A stretch of 44,848 nucleotides of DNA from Bacteroidaceae bacterium. GTDB taxonomy: Bacteria > Bacteroidota > Bacteroidia > Bacteroidales > Bacteroidaceae. The position numbers and the translations under genes are program-made. The notes below the pieces were generated by a model. The model was not told the origin of the DNA and did no database searches. It saw only the letters and a program-made list of their open reading frames with translations. Location: positions 1-44,848 of the forward strand of contig JAGCPY010000011.1 of NCBI GenBank assembly GCA_017965425.1, given 5' to 3'. Positions 1 through 8,465 of the stretch are shown one piece after another (the stretch's first letter is position 1; every line of letters begins with the position of its first letter).

Positions 1-120
1 GTCCGCGAAATCGCAGAGTGCTTCAATATCGAGGATGAACAGATCCTTGATATGCTCGTGAACAGGTCGGACAAACTCTCTCATTTTATTGAAATCTATC
101 AATTAAAACTGGCAAGTTAG
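1..120 (+). CDS. C-terminal end of an unrecognised gene (partial)
   Basis: Frame 1 is open from the window edge to a TAG at 118-120 and encodes 39 residues rich in acidic and hydrophobic residues, compatible with a helical C-terminus. The start and most of the gene lie outside the window. No motif is recognised, and a chance open stretch of this length is possible. It would converge with the antiporter gene on the other strand, leaving a 130-bp gap in which I see no clear terminator. Confidence 0.4.
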   Translation, partial: VREIAECFNIEDEQILDMLVNRSDKLSHFIEIYQLKLAS

Positions 121-250
121 GAACTTGCGAAACTTGAATAAACTATTTTTATGCATTTACTTATCTTTTCACCATTAGCCTCTTACGTCTGTTGCTGATG
201 CTTGGTAACAAATATTCTGTGTGAGAGAATCTGAGAGAGAACATCTCATT

Positions 251-1978
251 TTAAAGTTCTTTCATCTTTTCACGTGCTGTCAGATTGTCGGTGAATTTCT
301 GCACCATCTTATTGCTTTGCGTCTTCAAGACGGATGAGTAGAAGATTAGAATCATGATGGCTACGAGTGCAAACATACCCAGCCAAGTGGAGCCTGGAAT
401 CGCATAATCAACGAAGTAGCTGACAAAGACGGCAGTGATGATGATGCGCAGCACTCCGTAAGCTGAAATTCTGATGCGCCAGCGAACACCGCTTTCCCAC
501 AGTTTGTTGACTTCGGGAGAATCGGCACCTGAACGCAACATCTGCCAGAGGAACGGGGTGCAGAGAATGAGAGCTATGAAGGCTGTGAGAGAATGCACCC
601 ATTGCTCGGGCACAATTTCGGCAATGAGTGGCTGGCCGTAATATAACATGACGGACATGATAGCTATACACAGCACACTGTTGATCAGGATGGTTAAAAC
701 GTAACGCTTAAAACAACGATTCCAAATGAGCTTCAACTCATCGGGCGCCTTCTCCTCTTTCTCGTTTTCATAGCGCTCCAGTTTTTCTATCAACTTGGCA
801 GGGAGGATACGTGCCACCACGTTGTAGGCAGGATTTGCCAAACGAATCATGTAGGGCGTGGTGAAAGTGGTGAAGACGGAAACGGCAACGACAATGGGAT
901 AGAGGAAGTCGCTGGTGACATGTAATGACGTGCCGAGCGTTGCCAGGATGAAGGCAAACTCTCCAATCTGTGTCAGGGAGAAGGAGCATTGCATAGAAGT
1001 CTTCAACGACTGGCCGGAAAGCAGGAAACCGCAAGTGCTCAGAACGGTCTGACCAAGCATGATGGCTGCGATGATACAGAGGATAGGCACGATGTACTCG
1101 ATGATGAGGTTCAAATCGACCATCATGCCGACGGACACGAAGAAGATTGCACCAAAGAGGTTTTTGACAGGATTCACCAGATGTTCAATCTTCTCGGCCT
1201 CGACGGTCTCAGCAAGAATGCTGCCCATGACGAAGGCTCCGAAAGCAGCAGAAAAGCCAGCTGCGGAAGCTGCCACCACCATGCCGAAACAGAGGGCGAG
1301 GGCTATGATGAGCAGCGTCTCTTCATTCATCAGGGGCTTCAACTTTCTCAGCACGATGGGGATGAAGAAAAGCCCCACGGTAAACCAAAGCACGAGGTAG
1401 AGGCCTAACTGCGTGATGGAGAGAAGCATCTGTGTTCCCTCAAACTCCTTGCTTATGGCAAGAGTAGAGAGCATCACCATGAGCACGATGGCAAGTATGT
1501 CCTCGATGATGAGCACACTGAGCACGAGGCCTGCAAAGCGTTCATTACGCAGGCCCATGTCGTCGAAGGCCTTGAAAATAATGGTCGTTGACGACATCGC
1601 CAGCATTCCGCCCAGATAGATGCAGTCCATATTGCTCCATCCGAAGAGCGAACCCGTACAAGTGCCTACATACATCATGCAGAGGATGATGGACACGGCG
1701 GCGATAATGGGTGCGGCACCCATCTTCAGAATTTTCTTAAAAGAGAATTCAAGGCCGAGGGCGAAGAGCAGGAAGATGACACCTATTTCGCTCCACGTGT
1801 GAATGCCGTGCATATCTGTAACACTGGGCATATAGGACATGTTGGGTGAAGCAAGAAATCCAGCGACGATGTAGCCAAGCACGATAGGCTGTTTCAGGCT
1901 TTTGAAAAGAAGCGTCATGATGCCAGCGCAGATAAGAATGAGCGCAAGGTCGGCTATCAAAGGATCAAGTTGTGACAT
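251..1978 (-). CDS. CPA2-family (Kef-type) cation/proton antiporter
   Basis: This 575-residue polytopic inner-membrane protein probably exchanges Na+ or K+ for H+. The N-terminal two thirds show the CPA2 pattern: a first helix from about residue 7, the LGLEFS block near residues 74-79, a helix with the acidic pair E159-D160, and a later Gly/Ala-rich helix (GFSAAFGAFVMG). The soluble TrkA-N/RCK domain of classical KefB/KefC is absent. Instead the C-terminus carries a charged linker and several further hydrophobic segments, as in many Bacteroidota members. The ATG at 1978 directly precedes a typical N-terminus. I found no TAnnTTTG box within the 150 bp upstream. The ion transported cannot be told from sequence. 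Confidence 0.88.
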   Translation of the reverse strand: MSQLDPLIADLALILICAGIMTLLFKSLKQPIVLGYIVAGFLASPNMSYMPSVTDMHGIHTWSEIGVIFLLFALGLEFSFKKILKMGAAPIIAAVSIILCMMYVGTCTGSLFGWSNMDCIYLGGMLAMSSTTIIFKAFDDMGLRNERFAGLVLSVLIIEDILAIVLMVMLSTLAISKEFEGTQMLLSITQLGLYLVLWFTVGLFFIPIVLRKLKPLMNEETLLIIALALCFGMVVAASAAGFSAAFGAFVMGSILAETVEAEKIEHLVNPVKNLFGAIFFVSVGMMVDLNLIIEYIVPILCIIAAIMLGQTVLSTCGFLLSGQSLKTSMQCSFSLTQIGEFAFILATLGTSLHVTSDFLYPIVVAVSVFTTFTTPYMIRLANPAYNVVARILPAKLIEKLERYENEKEEKAPDELKLIWNRCFKRYVLTILINSVLCIAIMSVMLYYGQPLIAEIVPEQWVHSLTAFIALILCTPFLWQMLRSGADSPEVNKLWESGVRWRIRISAYGVLRIIITAVFVSYFVDYAIPGSTWLGMFALVAIMILIFYSSVLKTQSNKMVQKFTDNLTAREKMKEL

Positions 1979-2131
1979 ACATGTGATTACGATAAGTTAA
2001 TGAGTCCACTTGAAGAAGTCTATTATGCTTTTGTCCGTTCAAGGCGTAGATATATCTTGTTGATTATCATCCGAAGCGACACCATAAGCGGGTGTTTATA
2101 GTCCTTTCAGGACTTTTTCAAATGGACTCAA

Positions 2132-3181
2132 TTAAGGATTATTATTTTGTCTTGGATTCTTCATTCGCCATGCGTCGGCCCTCACTCGAATGTTCTTTGC
2201 CAGGCACTCGCTGTAGAGCCAAGGTTCGCAGCTGTGGATGTCGCCCACATTGAGGAAATTCTTGTAGGCAGGGTATTCCGCGCCGCTGTAGCCGCTGACC
2301 ACGAGGACGTGGTACTCGGGCGACAGGGTGACGGTGATGGTGTCGTGGAGGGTGGCCGGCGTGGCGTCGGTGCGCCAGTTCACGGGGTTGATGCCCATGC
2401 ATGTGGCGGCGATGACGGGCTGGATGTACTTCACGTCCTTCACCGTGTTGTAGCAGATGGTGACGCCCGTGTCGGTCTCTCCCTGTGCGGCCTTGATATG
2501 CTTGCAGTTCAGCGTGTCCTCCGGCGTCACTTTGTAACCCAGCACGTAGGCAGCTGCCAGCTGGCGGTAGGTCTCGTCGTCGATGTGTTTCAGCAGTTCC
2601 ACCACAGCCAAGCCTCCTTGGCTGAAGCCGGCGAGGATGAGCGGTCGCGTCGTGTCGCGCTGTGCCTGAAAGAGGTCGAAGGCCGCGCATACGTCACGCA
2701 TCGCCAGGCGCGTGCGGCTGCGGATGCTGTCCTCACTGTGCATCATGAAAGTCTCGATGGTCGCATGACGGTAGTAGGGGGCATGGAAGCGGTTCTTGCC
2801 CTTGCCATCGCCATTCTCACTGGATTCTGGGTGTTCATGCGACATATATGCCGCCACCTTGTTGATTTCCCTCGCCATGTGCTCACGGTGCCTGACGTTC
2901 CACACGTCGGCATAGTGGCAGACGCGTCCATCCTCCGTCGTCCAGTCCTCCTCCCACGTTGAGACCATGTAGAAGATGTCGGCGCCATCGCCTTCAGCGT
3001 CGGCGTTGGCAGTCACCCACATCGTCGCGTCGGAGTAGTCAGGAGCCTGAGGGATGAAGACAGCCTCTTCGTCCGCTCGCGTATTGACGACCTTCGTCTG
3101 AAACCAGACGAAGCCGAGCAAGCAGCAAATGATGAGGATGGCGGCAAGCATCCATAGTTTTCTTCTCCTGGTTTCTTTCAT
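2132..3181 (-). CDS. DUF3089-family alpha/beta-hydrolase-like protein
   Basis: A 349-residue protein. Residues 9-27 form one hydrophobic segment after a basic start, consistent with an uncleaved signal anchor or signal peptide, so the enzyme domain would be periplasmic. The central motif AGFSQGG is a GxSxG nucleophile elbow, and the surrounding pattern (early YVSTWEEDW-like block, late HSCEPWLYSECLAKN block) fits DUF3089, a family related to lipases and esterases. The substrate is unknown. A -7 box at 3207-3214 gives a short leader of about 20 nt. It runs in the same direction as the antiporter but 150 bp separates them, so they may not share a transcript. Confidence 0.75.
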   Translation of the reverse strand: MKETRRRKLWMLAAILIICCLLGFVWFQTKVVNTRADEEAVFIPQAPDYSDATMWVTANADAEGDGADIFYMVSTWEEDWTTEDGRVCHYADVWNVRHREHMAREINKVAAYMSHEHPESSENGDGKGKNRFHAPYYRHATIETFMMHSEDSIRSRTRLAMRDVCAAFDLFQAQRDTTRPLILAGFSQGGLAVVELLKHIDDETYRQLAAAYVLGYKVTPEDTLNCKHIKAAQGETDTGVTICYNTVKDVKYIQPVIAATCMGINPVNWRTDATPATLHDTITVTLSPEYHVLVVSGYSGAEYPAYKNFLNVGDIHSCEPWLYSECLAKNIRVRADAWRMKNPRQNNNP

Positions 3182-3206
3182 GGTTTGTGAATTGAGATTC
3201 TGGGCG

Positions 3207-3214
3207 CAAAGATA
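3207..3214 (-). promoter_or_regulatory. -7 promoter box of the DUF3089 gene
   Basis: The minus strand reads TATCTTTG followed by CGCCC, matching the Bacteroidota TAnnTTTG box. No TTTG is seen at the expected -33 distance. It lies 25 bp upstream of the ATG at 3181. Confidence 0.6.
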
Positions 3215-3392
3215 CTAAAAATAATCAGAAGCCCTCTTTTCTCATCCCATTTTTTCCCTTCACGACGAATTATGCGCACTTCCCCGTAAGGGGCCAGCGG
3301 GTCAAGGAATGGCGGGTGAACCGACCAGCAAAAAAAATAGAGGGATACACTTTTGCAAATGTAACCCTCTTGATGTGAGTTGTTTAGCTTCG

Positions 3393-3467
3393 CGGTGCGT
3401 ACGGGGCTCGAACCCGTGACCCCATGCGTGACAGGCATGTATTCTAACCAGACTGAACTAACGCACC
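3393..3467 (-). tRNA. tRNA-Asp (GTC)
   Basis: The minus strand folds as a cloverleaf: acceptor GGTGCGT/ACGCACC, anticodon stem CATGC/GCATG around loop CTGTCAC, and a T arm containing GGTTCGAGCC. The anticodon is GTC. The 3' CCA is not encoded. It is the last of five tRNA genes in the transcript. Confidence 0.95.
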
Positions 3468-3473
3468 GTGTGG

Positions 3474-3546
<73 letters not shown>

Positions 3547-3551
3547 AGATG

Positions 3552-3634
3552 TGGGCGGAGATGGATTCGAACCACCGAAGGTAACAACCAGCAGATTTAC
3601 AGTCTGCCCCATTTGGCCACTCTGGTATCCGCCC
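3552..3634 (-). tRNA. tRNA-Tyr (GTA)
   Basis: An 83-nt class II tRNA with acceptor GGGCGGA/TCCGCCC, anticodon stem GCAGA/TCTGC around CTGTAAA (anticodon GTA), a long variable arm and a T arm with GGTTCGAATCC. The length and long variable arm fit bacterial tRNA-Tyr. Confidence 0.95.
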
Positions 3635-3653
3635 TTCCATCATTTCAAAGAAG

Positions 3654-3727
3654 TGACTCCTGCGGGATTCAAACCCACAACCTTCTGATCCGTAGTCAGA
3701 TGCTCTATTCAGTTGAGCTAAGGAGCC
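3654..3727 (-). tRNA. tRNA-Arg (ACG)
   Basis: Acceptor GGCTCCT/AGGAGTC with one G-T pair, anticodon stem TCTGA/TCAGA around CTACGGA (anticodon ACG, normally edited to ICG), and T arm with GGTTTGAATCC. CCA is not encoded. Confidence 0.95.
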
Positions 3728-3733
3728 ATCCTG

Positions 3734-3808
3734 TGGGCGCTGACGGATTCGAACCGCCGACCCTCTGCTTGTAAGGCAGATGCTCTGAACCAGCTGAGCT
3801 AAGCGCCC
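3734..3808 (-). tRNA. tRNA-Val (TAC)
   Basis: Acceptor GGGCGCT/AGCGCCC, anticodon stem TCTGC/GCAGA around CTTACAA (anticodon TAC), and T arm with GGTTCGAATCC. It is the promoter-proximal gene of the five-tRNA cluster. Confidence 0.95.
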
Positions 3809-3867
3809 TTCCGAGTCAGACCATGTCTGCAAGCACTCTTGCGAGGTTTCTTTCTCGAAAGCGGGTG

Positions 3868-3899
3868 CAAAGGTAGTGTGTTTTCAGGAAACAGCCAAA
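3868..3899 (-). promoter_or_regulatory. Promoter of the tRNA cluster
   Basis: On the minus strand a TTTG -33 box (3896-3899) and a TACCTTTG -7 box (3868-3875) are separated by 20 nt, a full Bacteroidota promoter. It is followed by CACCC and lies about 60 bp before tRNA-Val. Confidence 0.85.
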
Positions 3900-3915
3900 T
3901 GTTTTTCCAACTTTT

Positions 3916-3946
3916 TTTGCAGAGTGGGCAAAAAAATGTACTTTTG
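3916..3946 (+). promoter_or_regulatory. Promoter of the DUF5020 gene
   Basis: TTTG at 3916-3919, a 19-nt spacer, then TACTTTTG at 3939-3946. It diverges from the tRNA promoter, and both continue into nearly the same downstream sequence (CACCCGCTTT). Confidence 0.85.
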
Positions 3947-3999
3947 CACCCGCTTTTCTAATGAAGACTCACATTCGACGCATTTATAACAACTATTTC

Positions 4000-4734
4000 A
4001 TGACAAGAAATCTTCTTTTGATGGCAAGCTTGCTCGTGAGCATTTCCACGATGGCACAGCTCAACGTCCAACTACATTACGACCTGGGACACGACCTCTA
4101 CGGTTCTCAACTTTCCAACAGGCCACGTCTGACCGCAACCGTCGAGAATTTCACGCCCGACAAGTGGGGAAGCACCTTTTTCTTCATTGATGCCGACTTT
4201 GGGGACAACATGGTACAGAGTGCCTATGGTGAGATCTCTCGTGAGTTTCGCTTCTGGGAAGCACCTTTTGCGGCACACATCGAACTCGACGGCGGACTGA
4301 ACGGCAAGAGCGGCAGCTTCGACAATGCCTACCTCATCGGACCTGCCTGGAACTGGCACAACAAGGATTTCAGCCGCACGTTCTCGGTGCAGCTGATGTA
4401 CAAATACCTGTCTCACCGCGAACGTCATGGCGGCACCAACCACAGTGCTCAGTTGACGGGAGTCTGGGGCTTGCAACTGGCCAAAGGGCTGCTGACATTC
4501 TCAGGTTTTTGCGACCTTTGGTATGACAAGGGTGTCAACGGCCATCTCATCCTCCTCAGCGAGCCGCAGTTCTGGGTGAACCTCTGGAAGTTGCCGCGCA
4601 TCAACGACAACGCCAAATGGAGCGTCGGCACAGAATGGGAAATCTCGAACAACTTCGTTTGGCCTACCGACGGCCTGAACAACCGCTTTTATTTCATACC
4701 GACCATTGCGATGAAATGGACATTCGGGAATTGA
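4000..4734 (+). CDS. DUF5020-family outer-membrane protein (Tsx-like barrel)
   Basis: A 244-residue protein with an N-terminal signal peptide ending near ISTMAQ, followed by alternating aromatic/polar strands (LHYDLGHDLYG, WGSTFFFIDADF, FHYKYLSHR-like segments) and a C-terminal aromatic strand (AMKWTFGN), typical of a small outer-membrane barrel. I recognise the family as DUF5020, which resembles nucleoside-specific Tsx channels; the substrate here is unproven. An in-frame ATG at 3961 would add 13 residues before the signal peptide and would lie almost at the predicted transcription start, so ATG 4000 is preferred. The gene appears monocistronic. Confidence 0.75.
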   Translation: MTRNLLLMASLLVSISTMAQLNVQLHYDLGHDLYGSQLSNRPRLTATVENFTPDKWGSTFFFIDADFGDNMVQSAYGEISREFRFWEAPFAAHIELDGGLNGKSGSFDNAYLIGPAWNWHNKDFSRTFSVQLMYKYLSHRERHGGTNHSAQLTGVWGLQLAKGLLTFSGFCDLWYDKGVNGHLILLSEPQFWVNLWKLPRINDNAKWSVGTEWEISNNFVWPTDGLNNRFYFIPTIAMKWTFGN

Positions 4735-4770
4735 CGTGACTGCCACAAGGGACTGACATTCAAGGTGAAA

Positions 4771-4802
4771 GGTGTACATGTTCAGAGTTTTACGTGTACA
4801 CC
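4771..4802. repeat. GGTGTACATG...CGTGTACACC palindrome (copy 1)
   Basis: Ten-bp arms (4771-4780 and 4793-4802) with one G-T pair flank a 12-nt loop. A second copy with perfect arms lies at 31532-31563. It is followed by an AT-rich stretch and the GTGAGG-type repeat at 4868-4953. It lies downstream of both convergent neighbours and could also serve as a terminator. Confidence 0.6.
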
Positions 4803-4867
4803 TTCCAACTATTGTTATCTATTGTTATCTGTCTCACACCTCCAACATATCGTTTTTCCGTTCAAAT

Positions 4868-4953
4868 CCCTCAAACCCTCACTTTTTTCGATATTCGTCT
4901 GAAATCAAGATGCTTACAGGTGAGAAACAGATGAGGAATAGATGAGGGATTGG
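4868..4953 (+). repeat. Diverged copy of the CCCTCAC / TGAGGGAT intergenic repeat
   Basis: This begins with CCCTCAAACCCTCAC, contains CTTACAGGTGAG and ends with GATGAGGGATTGG. The 94-bp inverted-repeat arms at 30927-31020 and 31358-31451 have the same order: CCCTCAC, CTTGCAGGTGAG, repeated GTGAGGGAT. A nearby CTCACACCTCCAACAT also resembles the sequence next to the left arm at 31021. The 4735-4995 gap holds only this element and the palindrome. Confidence 0.5.
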
Positions 4954-4995
4954 AGCGAAAAAGCATGAGTAGCATCGAAAAGACGTGAGGCCGGG

Positions 4996-7029
4996 TCAAG
5001 TTTCGGTCTCGTCGAGCTTGGCCATGAGCCCGAGCATCTGGTCGCGCAGCTGTGCGGCTGTGATGAAGTCCAATTTCTTGGCTGCCTCCTGCATCTGTCG
5101 GCGCAGCTTTTCCACGGCCTTGCGCATCTGGTCGCGCGTCATGTATTCGGCCTCCATCTCAGCAACCATGAGCGCTGGACGCTCAGGCTCTATGTATGCA
5201 CGGCGGTCGCGCGTTGCCGTCTGTTCTTGTTTCACCGCAATGAGGTCGGCCATCGTCCGTCCCTTGCGTATTTGCGTAGGCGTGATTCCATGTTTCTCAT
5301 TATAGGCCAGTTGTTTCTCTCGCCGGCGGTTGGTTTCGTCAATGGTCTGCTGCATGGAACCTGTGATGTTGTCGGCATACATGATGGCCTTTCCGTGGAT
5401 ATTGCGGGCAGCACGTCCGACCGTCTGCGTGAGTGAGCGGTGGCTGCGCAGGAAGCCTTCCTTGTCGGCATCGAGGATCGCCACAAGCGACACTTCGGGC
5501 AGGTCCAGCCCTTCGCGCAGGAGGTTCACACCGACCAACGCGTCAAACTCGCCCGAGCGCAACGAATCCATAATTTGTACGCGCGCAAGCGTATCCACGT
5601 CGCTGTGGATATAACTGGCCTTGATGCCGTTGTTCAGCAGATACTCCGTCAATTCCTCCGCCATGCGCTTGGTGAGCGTGGTCACGAGGGTGCGTTCGTC
5701 CTGTTCGATGCGCTGCTGTATCTCTTCCATGAGGTCATCGACCTGATTCATCGACGGACGCACCTCGATAACCGGGTCAAGAAGCCCCGTGGGGCGGATG
5801 ACCTGTTCGACAATGACGCCCTCGCTCTGCGCCAGCTCGTAGTCGGCTGGCGTGGCAGAGACGTAGATGACCTGATGTGTCAGCTTCTGAAACTCCTCGA
5901 AGGTCAATGGCCTGTTGTCCATCGCCGCTGGAAGCCGAAAGCCATACTCAACGAGGTTGACCTTGCGGGCTCGGTCGCCTCCATACATGGCCGAGATCTG
6001 CGGCACGGAAACGTGGCTCTCATCAATCACCATCAGATAGTCTTCGGGAAAGAAGTCCAACAGGCAATAGGGCCTTGTGCCTGCAGGGCGTCCGTCGAAG
6101 TAGCGGCTGTAATTCTCGATGCCCGAACAATGTCCGAGCTCACGGATCATCTCCATGTCATACGTTACGCGTTCGTAGAGGCGCTTGGACTCCAGCGGCT
6201 TCCCTATTTCATCAAAATACTTGACACGTTCGGCCAGGTCGTCCTCGATCTGCCGAATGGCGGCAAGCGTCTGTTCCTTGGTGGTCATGAAGAGGTTGGC
6301 AGGATAGATTTTATAATCCATGAACTCCCCAAGCCTTGTGCCGGAAACAGGATCCACTTCTTCGAGCGCGTCGATTTCATCGTCCCAAAACGTGATACGC
6401 AACAGGTTGTCGGAGTAGGCCAGGAACACGTCCACGGTATCACCCTTGACACGATACTCCCCACGTCCGAGGCTGACATCGTTTCTCGTATAAAGCGAAT
6501 CGTTCAACCGGCGCAATAACACATTACGGTCCATCTTCTTACCCCTCACCACATCTATTACATTTTCATAGAAGGCAGCAGGGTTCCCCATGCCATAGAT
6601 GCAGGAAACCGAAGACACCACCACCACATCCTTACGTCCCGACAACAAGGCAGACGTCGCAGCCAAACGCAGTTTGTCGATTTCGTCATTGATGGCCAGG
6701 TCTTTCTCGATATAAGTGTCCGTCGAAGGGATATAGGCTTCGGGTTGATAGTAATCATAATAGGACACATAATACTCCACGGCATTGTTAGGAAAGAAGC
6801 TCTTCATCTCGCCATAGAGCTGTGCTGCAAGGGTCTTGTTATGGCTGAGGACGAGTGTCGGTTTATTGACATTTTTAATGACATTCGCAATCGTGAACGT
6901 CTTGCCCGAGCCCGTCACGCCAAGAAGTGTCTGTGCGGGCATTCCGTCAAGAATACCTTGAGTGAGCTGCTCAATAGCTTCGGGCTGGTCGCCCGTTGGC
7001 TCGTATTGGGAAATAAGCTGAAAGTCCAA
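4996..7029 (-). CDS. uvrB: Excinuclease ABC subunit B (UvrB)
   Basis: This 677-residue protein is the helicase-like damage-verification subunit of nucleotide excision repair; it is loaded by UvrA and recruits UvrC. Visible motifs: GDQP at residues 13-16, Walker A GVTGSGKT at 37-44, the beta-hairpin region ([12 protein letters not shown]) near residue 95, the DEAD-like box IDESH near residue 338, helicase motifs V/VI ([17 protein letters not shown] and QTVGRAARN), and a C-terminal UVR domain that would contact UvrC. Length is normal. The ATG at 7029 matches the usual N-terminus, and a full promoter lies 27 bp upstream. It diverges from bamD and is far from uvrA. Confidence 0.98.
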   Translation of the reverse strand: MDFQLISQYEPTGDQPEAIEQLTQGILDGMPAQTLLGVTGSGKTFTIANVIKNVNKPTLVLSHNKTLAAQLYGEMKSFFPNNAVEYYVSYYDYYQPEAYIPSTDTYIEKDLAINDEIDKLRLAATSALLSGRKDVVVVSSVSCIYGMGNPAAFYENVIDVVRGKKMDRNVLLRRLNDSLYTRNDVSLGRGEYRVKGDTVDVFLAYSDNLLRITFWDDEIDALEEVDPVSGTRLGEFMDYKIYPANLFMTTKEQTLAAIRQIEDDLAERVKYFDEIGKPLESKRLYERVTYDMEMIRELGHCSGIENYSRYFDGRPAGTRPYCLLDFFPEDYLMVIDESHVSVPQISAMYGGDRARKVNLVEYGFRLPAAMDNRPLTFEEFQKLTHQVIYVSATPADYELAQSEGVIVEQVIRPTGLLDPVIEVRPSMNQVDDLMEEIQQRIEQDERTLVTTLTKRMAEELTEYLLNNGIKASYIHSDVDTLARVQIMDSLRSGEFDALVGVNLLREGLDLPEVSLVAILDADKEGFLRSHRSLTQTVGRAARNIHGKAIMYADNITGSMQQTIDETNRRREKQLAYNEKHGITPTQIRKGRTMADLIAVKQEQTATRDRRAYIEPERPALMVAEMEAEYMTRDQMRKAVEKLRRQMQEAAKKLDFITAAQLRDQMLGLMAKLDETET

Positions 7030-7055
7030 GGAAGATGATTTTAGGGTTGGAATCG

Positions 7056-7087
7056 CAAAGGTAGTTCAAAACACGTGTATGGCCAAA
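7056..7087 (-). promoter_or_regulatory. Promoter of uvrB
   Basis: Minus-strand TTTG at 7084-7087, a 20-nt spacer and TACCTTTG at 7056-7063. No inverted repeat resembling a LexA operator was noticed. Confidence 0.8.
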
Positions 7088-7164
7088 CATTCCTGCATAT
7101 TTCTGTAAAAAAACGCATCATTTCGCACCTGCGCGCACATTTTTCTTTAAAATACGTTGTAAGG

Positions 7165-7196
7165 TTTGGCAGTTTCAGCAGAAAGACGTAATTTTG
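7165..7196 (+). promoter_or_regulatory. Promoter of the bamD operon
   Basis: TTTG at 7165-7168, a 20-nt spacer and TAATTTTG at 7189-7196. The bamD ATG begins only 10 nt after the box, so the 5' leader is predicted to be a few nucleotides at most. Confidence 0.8.
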
Positions 7197-7205
7197 CGGC
7201 CACTT

Positions 7206-8069
7206 ATGAGCACACGCATCTTGAAAACAAGAATCCCGTTTCTGTTGTTGGTCATGTCCATGGCCTTGAGCAGCTGCCAAGAGTACAACGCGGCCCTTAA
7301 ATACGGCGATACGGAATATAAATATGAAGTGGCCAAAGCATGTTATGCCCGTGGACAGTATTCCCATGCACAAGACATGTTCAGCAACTTGCTCGTGGCA
7401 ACAAAAGGTTCAGGCTATGGCGAAGAATGCCTTTATCTGATGGCCATGAGTGCCTACAAATACCGTGACTGGGAAACAGCCGCTGCGACCTTTAGGAAAT
7501 ACTACCAAAGCTATCCACAAGGACTTTATACCGAGGAGGCTCACTATTATTGTGGCCGCTCTCTCTTCAACAGCGTACCCGACCCAAGACTCGACCAGAC
7601 AATGACCAGCCTCTCGGTGGCTGAGTTGCAAAGCTTCCTGGATGCCTACCCCGATACGCATCTGAAGGCACAGACACAGGACATGATCTTGCAGCTTCAG
7701 GATCAGCTGGTCAAGAAAGAACTACTTGCAGCACAGCTCTACTACGACCTCGGTAGCTATATGCTCAACTGCAACTTTGGCGGCTCCAACTATGAAGCTT
7801 GCATCGTCACGTCGGAGAATGCACTCCGCGACTTTCCTTACGCCTCTGCCGAACGACGTGAACAGTTCAGGCTGCTGGTGCTGCGGTCCCGTTACCACCT
7901 GGCACGGCAAAGCATTGAGGAAAAACGCCTCGAACGCTTCCGCCAGACACTCGACGACTACGACTTCTTCTACAACGAGTTTCCCGAAAGTACTTTTCTG
8001 CGTGAAGCACAAGGTTATCGCGAAAAGAGCCAACGTGCCCTCAAAGGACAAGTTATTGAAGGCGACTGA
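7206..8069 (+). CDS. bamD: Outer-membrane assembly lipoprotein BamD
   Basis: This 287-residue lipoprotein belongs to the BAM complex that inserts beta-barrel proteins. The signal peptide ends in a lipobox, with the lipidated cysteine at residue 24 (ALSSC). TPR-like helical repeats follow (KYGDTEYKYEVAKACYARGQ; YPQGLYTEEAHYYCGRSLF; LDDYDFFYNEFPES), as in the BamD/YfiO family. An upstream TTG at 7194 lies inside the -7 box and cannot be the start, so ATG 7206 is chosen. It is the first gene of a five-gene run with rpoZ, DUF4293, a periplasmic-binding-fold protein and a PorT-family barrel. Confidence 0.9.
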   Translation: MSTRILKTRIPFLLLVMSMALSSCQEYNAALKYGDTEYKYEVAKACYARGQYSHAQDMFSNLLVATKGSGYGEECLYLMAMSAYKYRDWETAAATFRKYYQSYPQGLYTEEAHYYCGRSLFNSVPDPRLDQTMTSLSVAELQSFLDAYPDTHLKAQTQDMILQLQDQLVKKELLAAQLYYDLGSYMLNCNFGGSNYEACIVTSENALRDFPYASAERREQFRLLVLRSRYHLARQSIEEKRLERFRQTLDDYDFFYNEFPESTFLREAQGYREKSQRALKGQVIEGD

Positions 8070-8118
8070 ACGCAGACCGTCATCCTCGTTTGACAACAAA
8101 AAAACATCATATAAACAA

Positions 8119-8460
8119 ATGGATTACAAAAAGACAAACGCCCCCATCAACACCGTCACCCAGAACATCCTCGACCTTTGTGAGGAGACGGGCAACATCT
8201 ATGAAAGCGTGGCCATCATCGCCAAGCGCGCCAACCAAATCAGCGTGGACCTGAAAGCCGAACTTTCCAAGAAGCTGCAAGAGTTCGCTTCGACGAGCGA
8301 CAACTTGGACGAAGTGTTCGAGAACCGCGAACAAATCGAAATCAGCCGCTTCTATGAGAAGCTGCCCAAACCCAGCCTCATCGCCACCCAGGAATTCCGC
8401 GACGGCAAAATCTATTATCGCAATCCTTCCAAGGAGCAGATGGAGGACGAGGACTTCTAA
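8119..8460 (+). CDS. rpoZ: RNA polymerase omega subunit, Bacteroidota type
   Basis: A 113-residue protein matching the Bacteroidota omega-like subunit: an N-terminal helix (NTVTQNILDLCEETGNIYES), the conserved VAIIAKRANQI segment equivalent to the RpoZ/Rpb6 core, and an acidic tail. Omega binds the beta-prime C-terminus and helps assemble RNA polymerase. The frame is open back to 7726 over bamD, but ATG 8119 gives the normal length and follows an A-rich leader. It sits 49 bp after bamD and 5 bp before the DUF4293 gene. The bamD-rpoZ order is one I associate with this phylum. Confidence 0.85.
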   Translation: MDYKKTNAPINTVTQNILDLCEETGNIYESVAIIAKRANQISVDLKAELSKKLQEFASTSDNLDEVFENREQIEISRFYEKLPKPSLIATQEFRDGKIYYRNPSKEQMEDEDF

Positions 8461-8465
8461 GCATC

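Noticed and set aside
2100-2118. AGTCCT-TTC-AGGACT hairpin followed by a T-run
   Set aside because: It has the form of an intrinsic terminator on the plus strand, but both flanking genes are on the minus strand and no plus-strand transcript is evident.
5440-6519. 359-residue plus-strand frame opposite uvrB
   Set aside because: It is antisense to conserved uvrB motifs and has no recognisable domain.
7726-8118. N-terminal extension of the omega subunit gene
   Set aside because: It overlaps bamD in another frame and is not protein-like; the normal family length starts at 8119.
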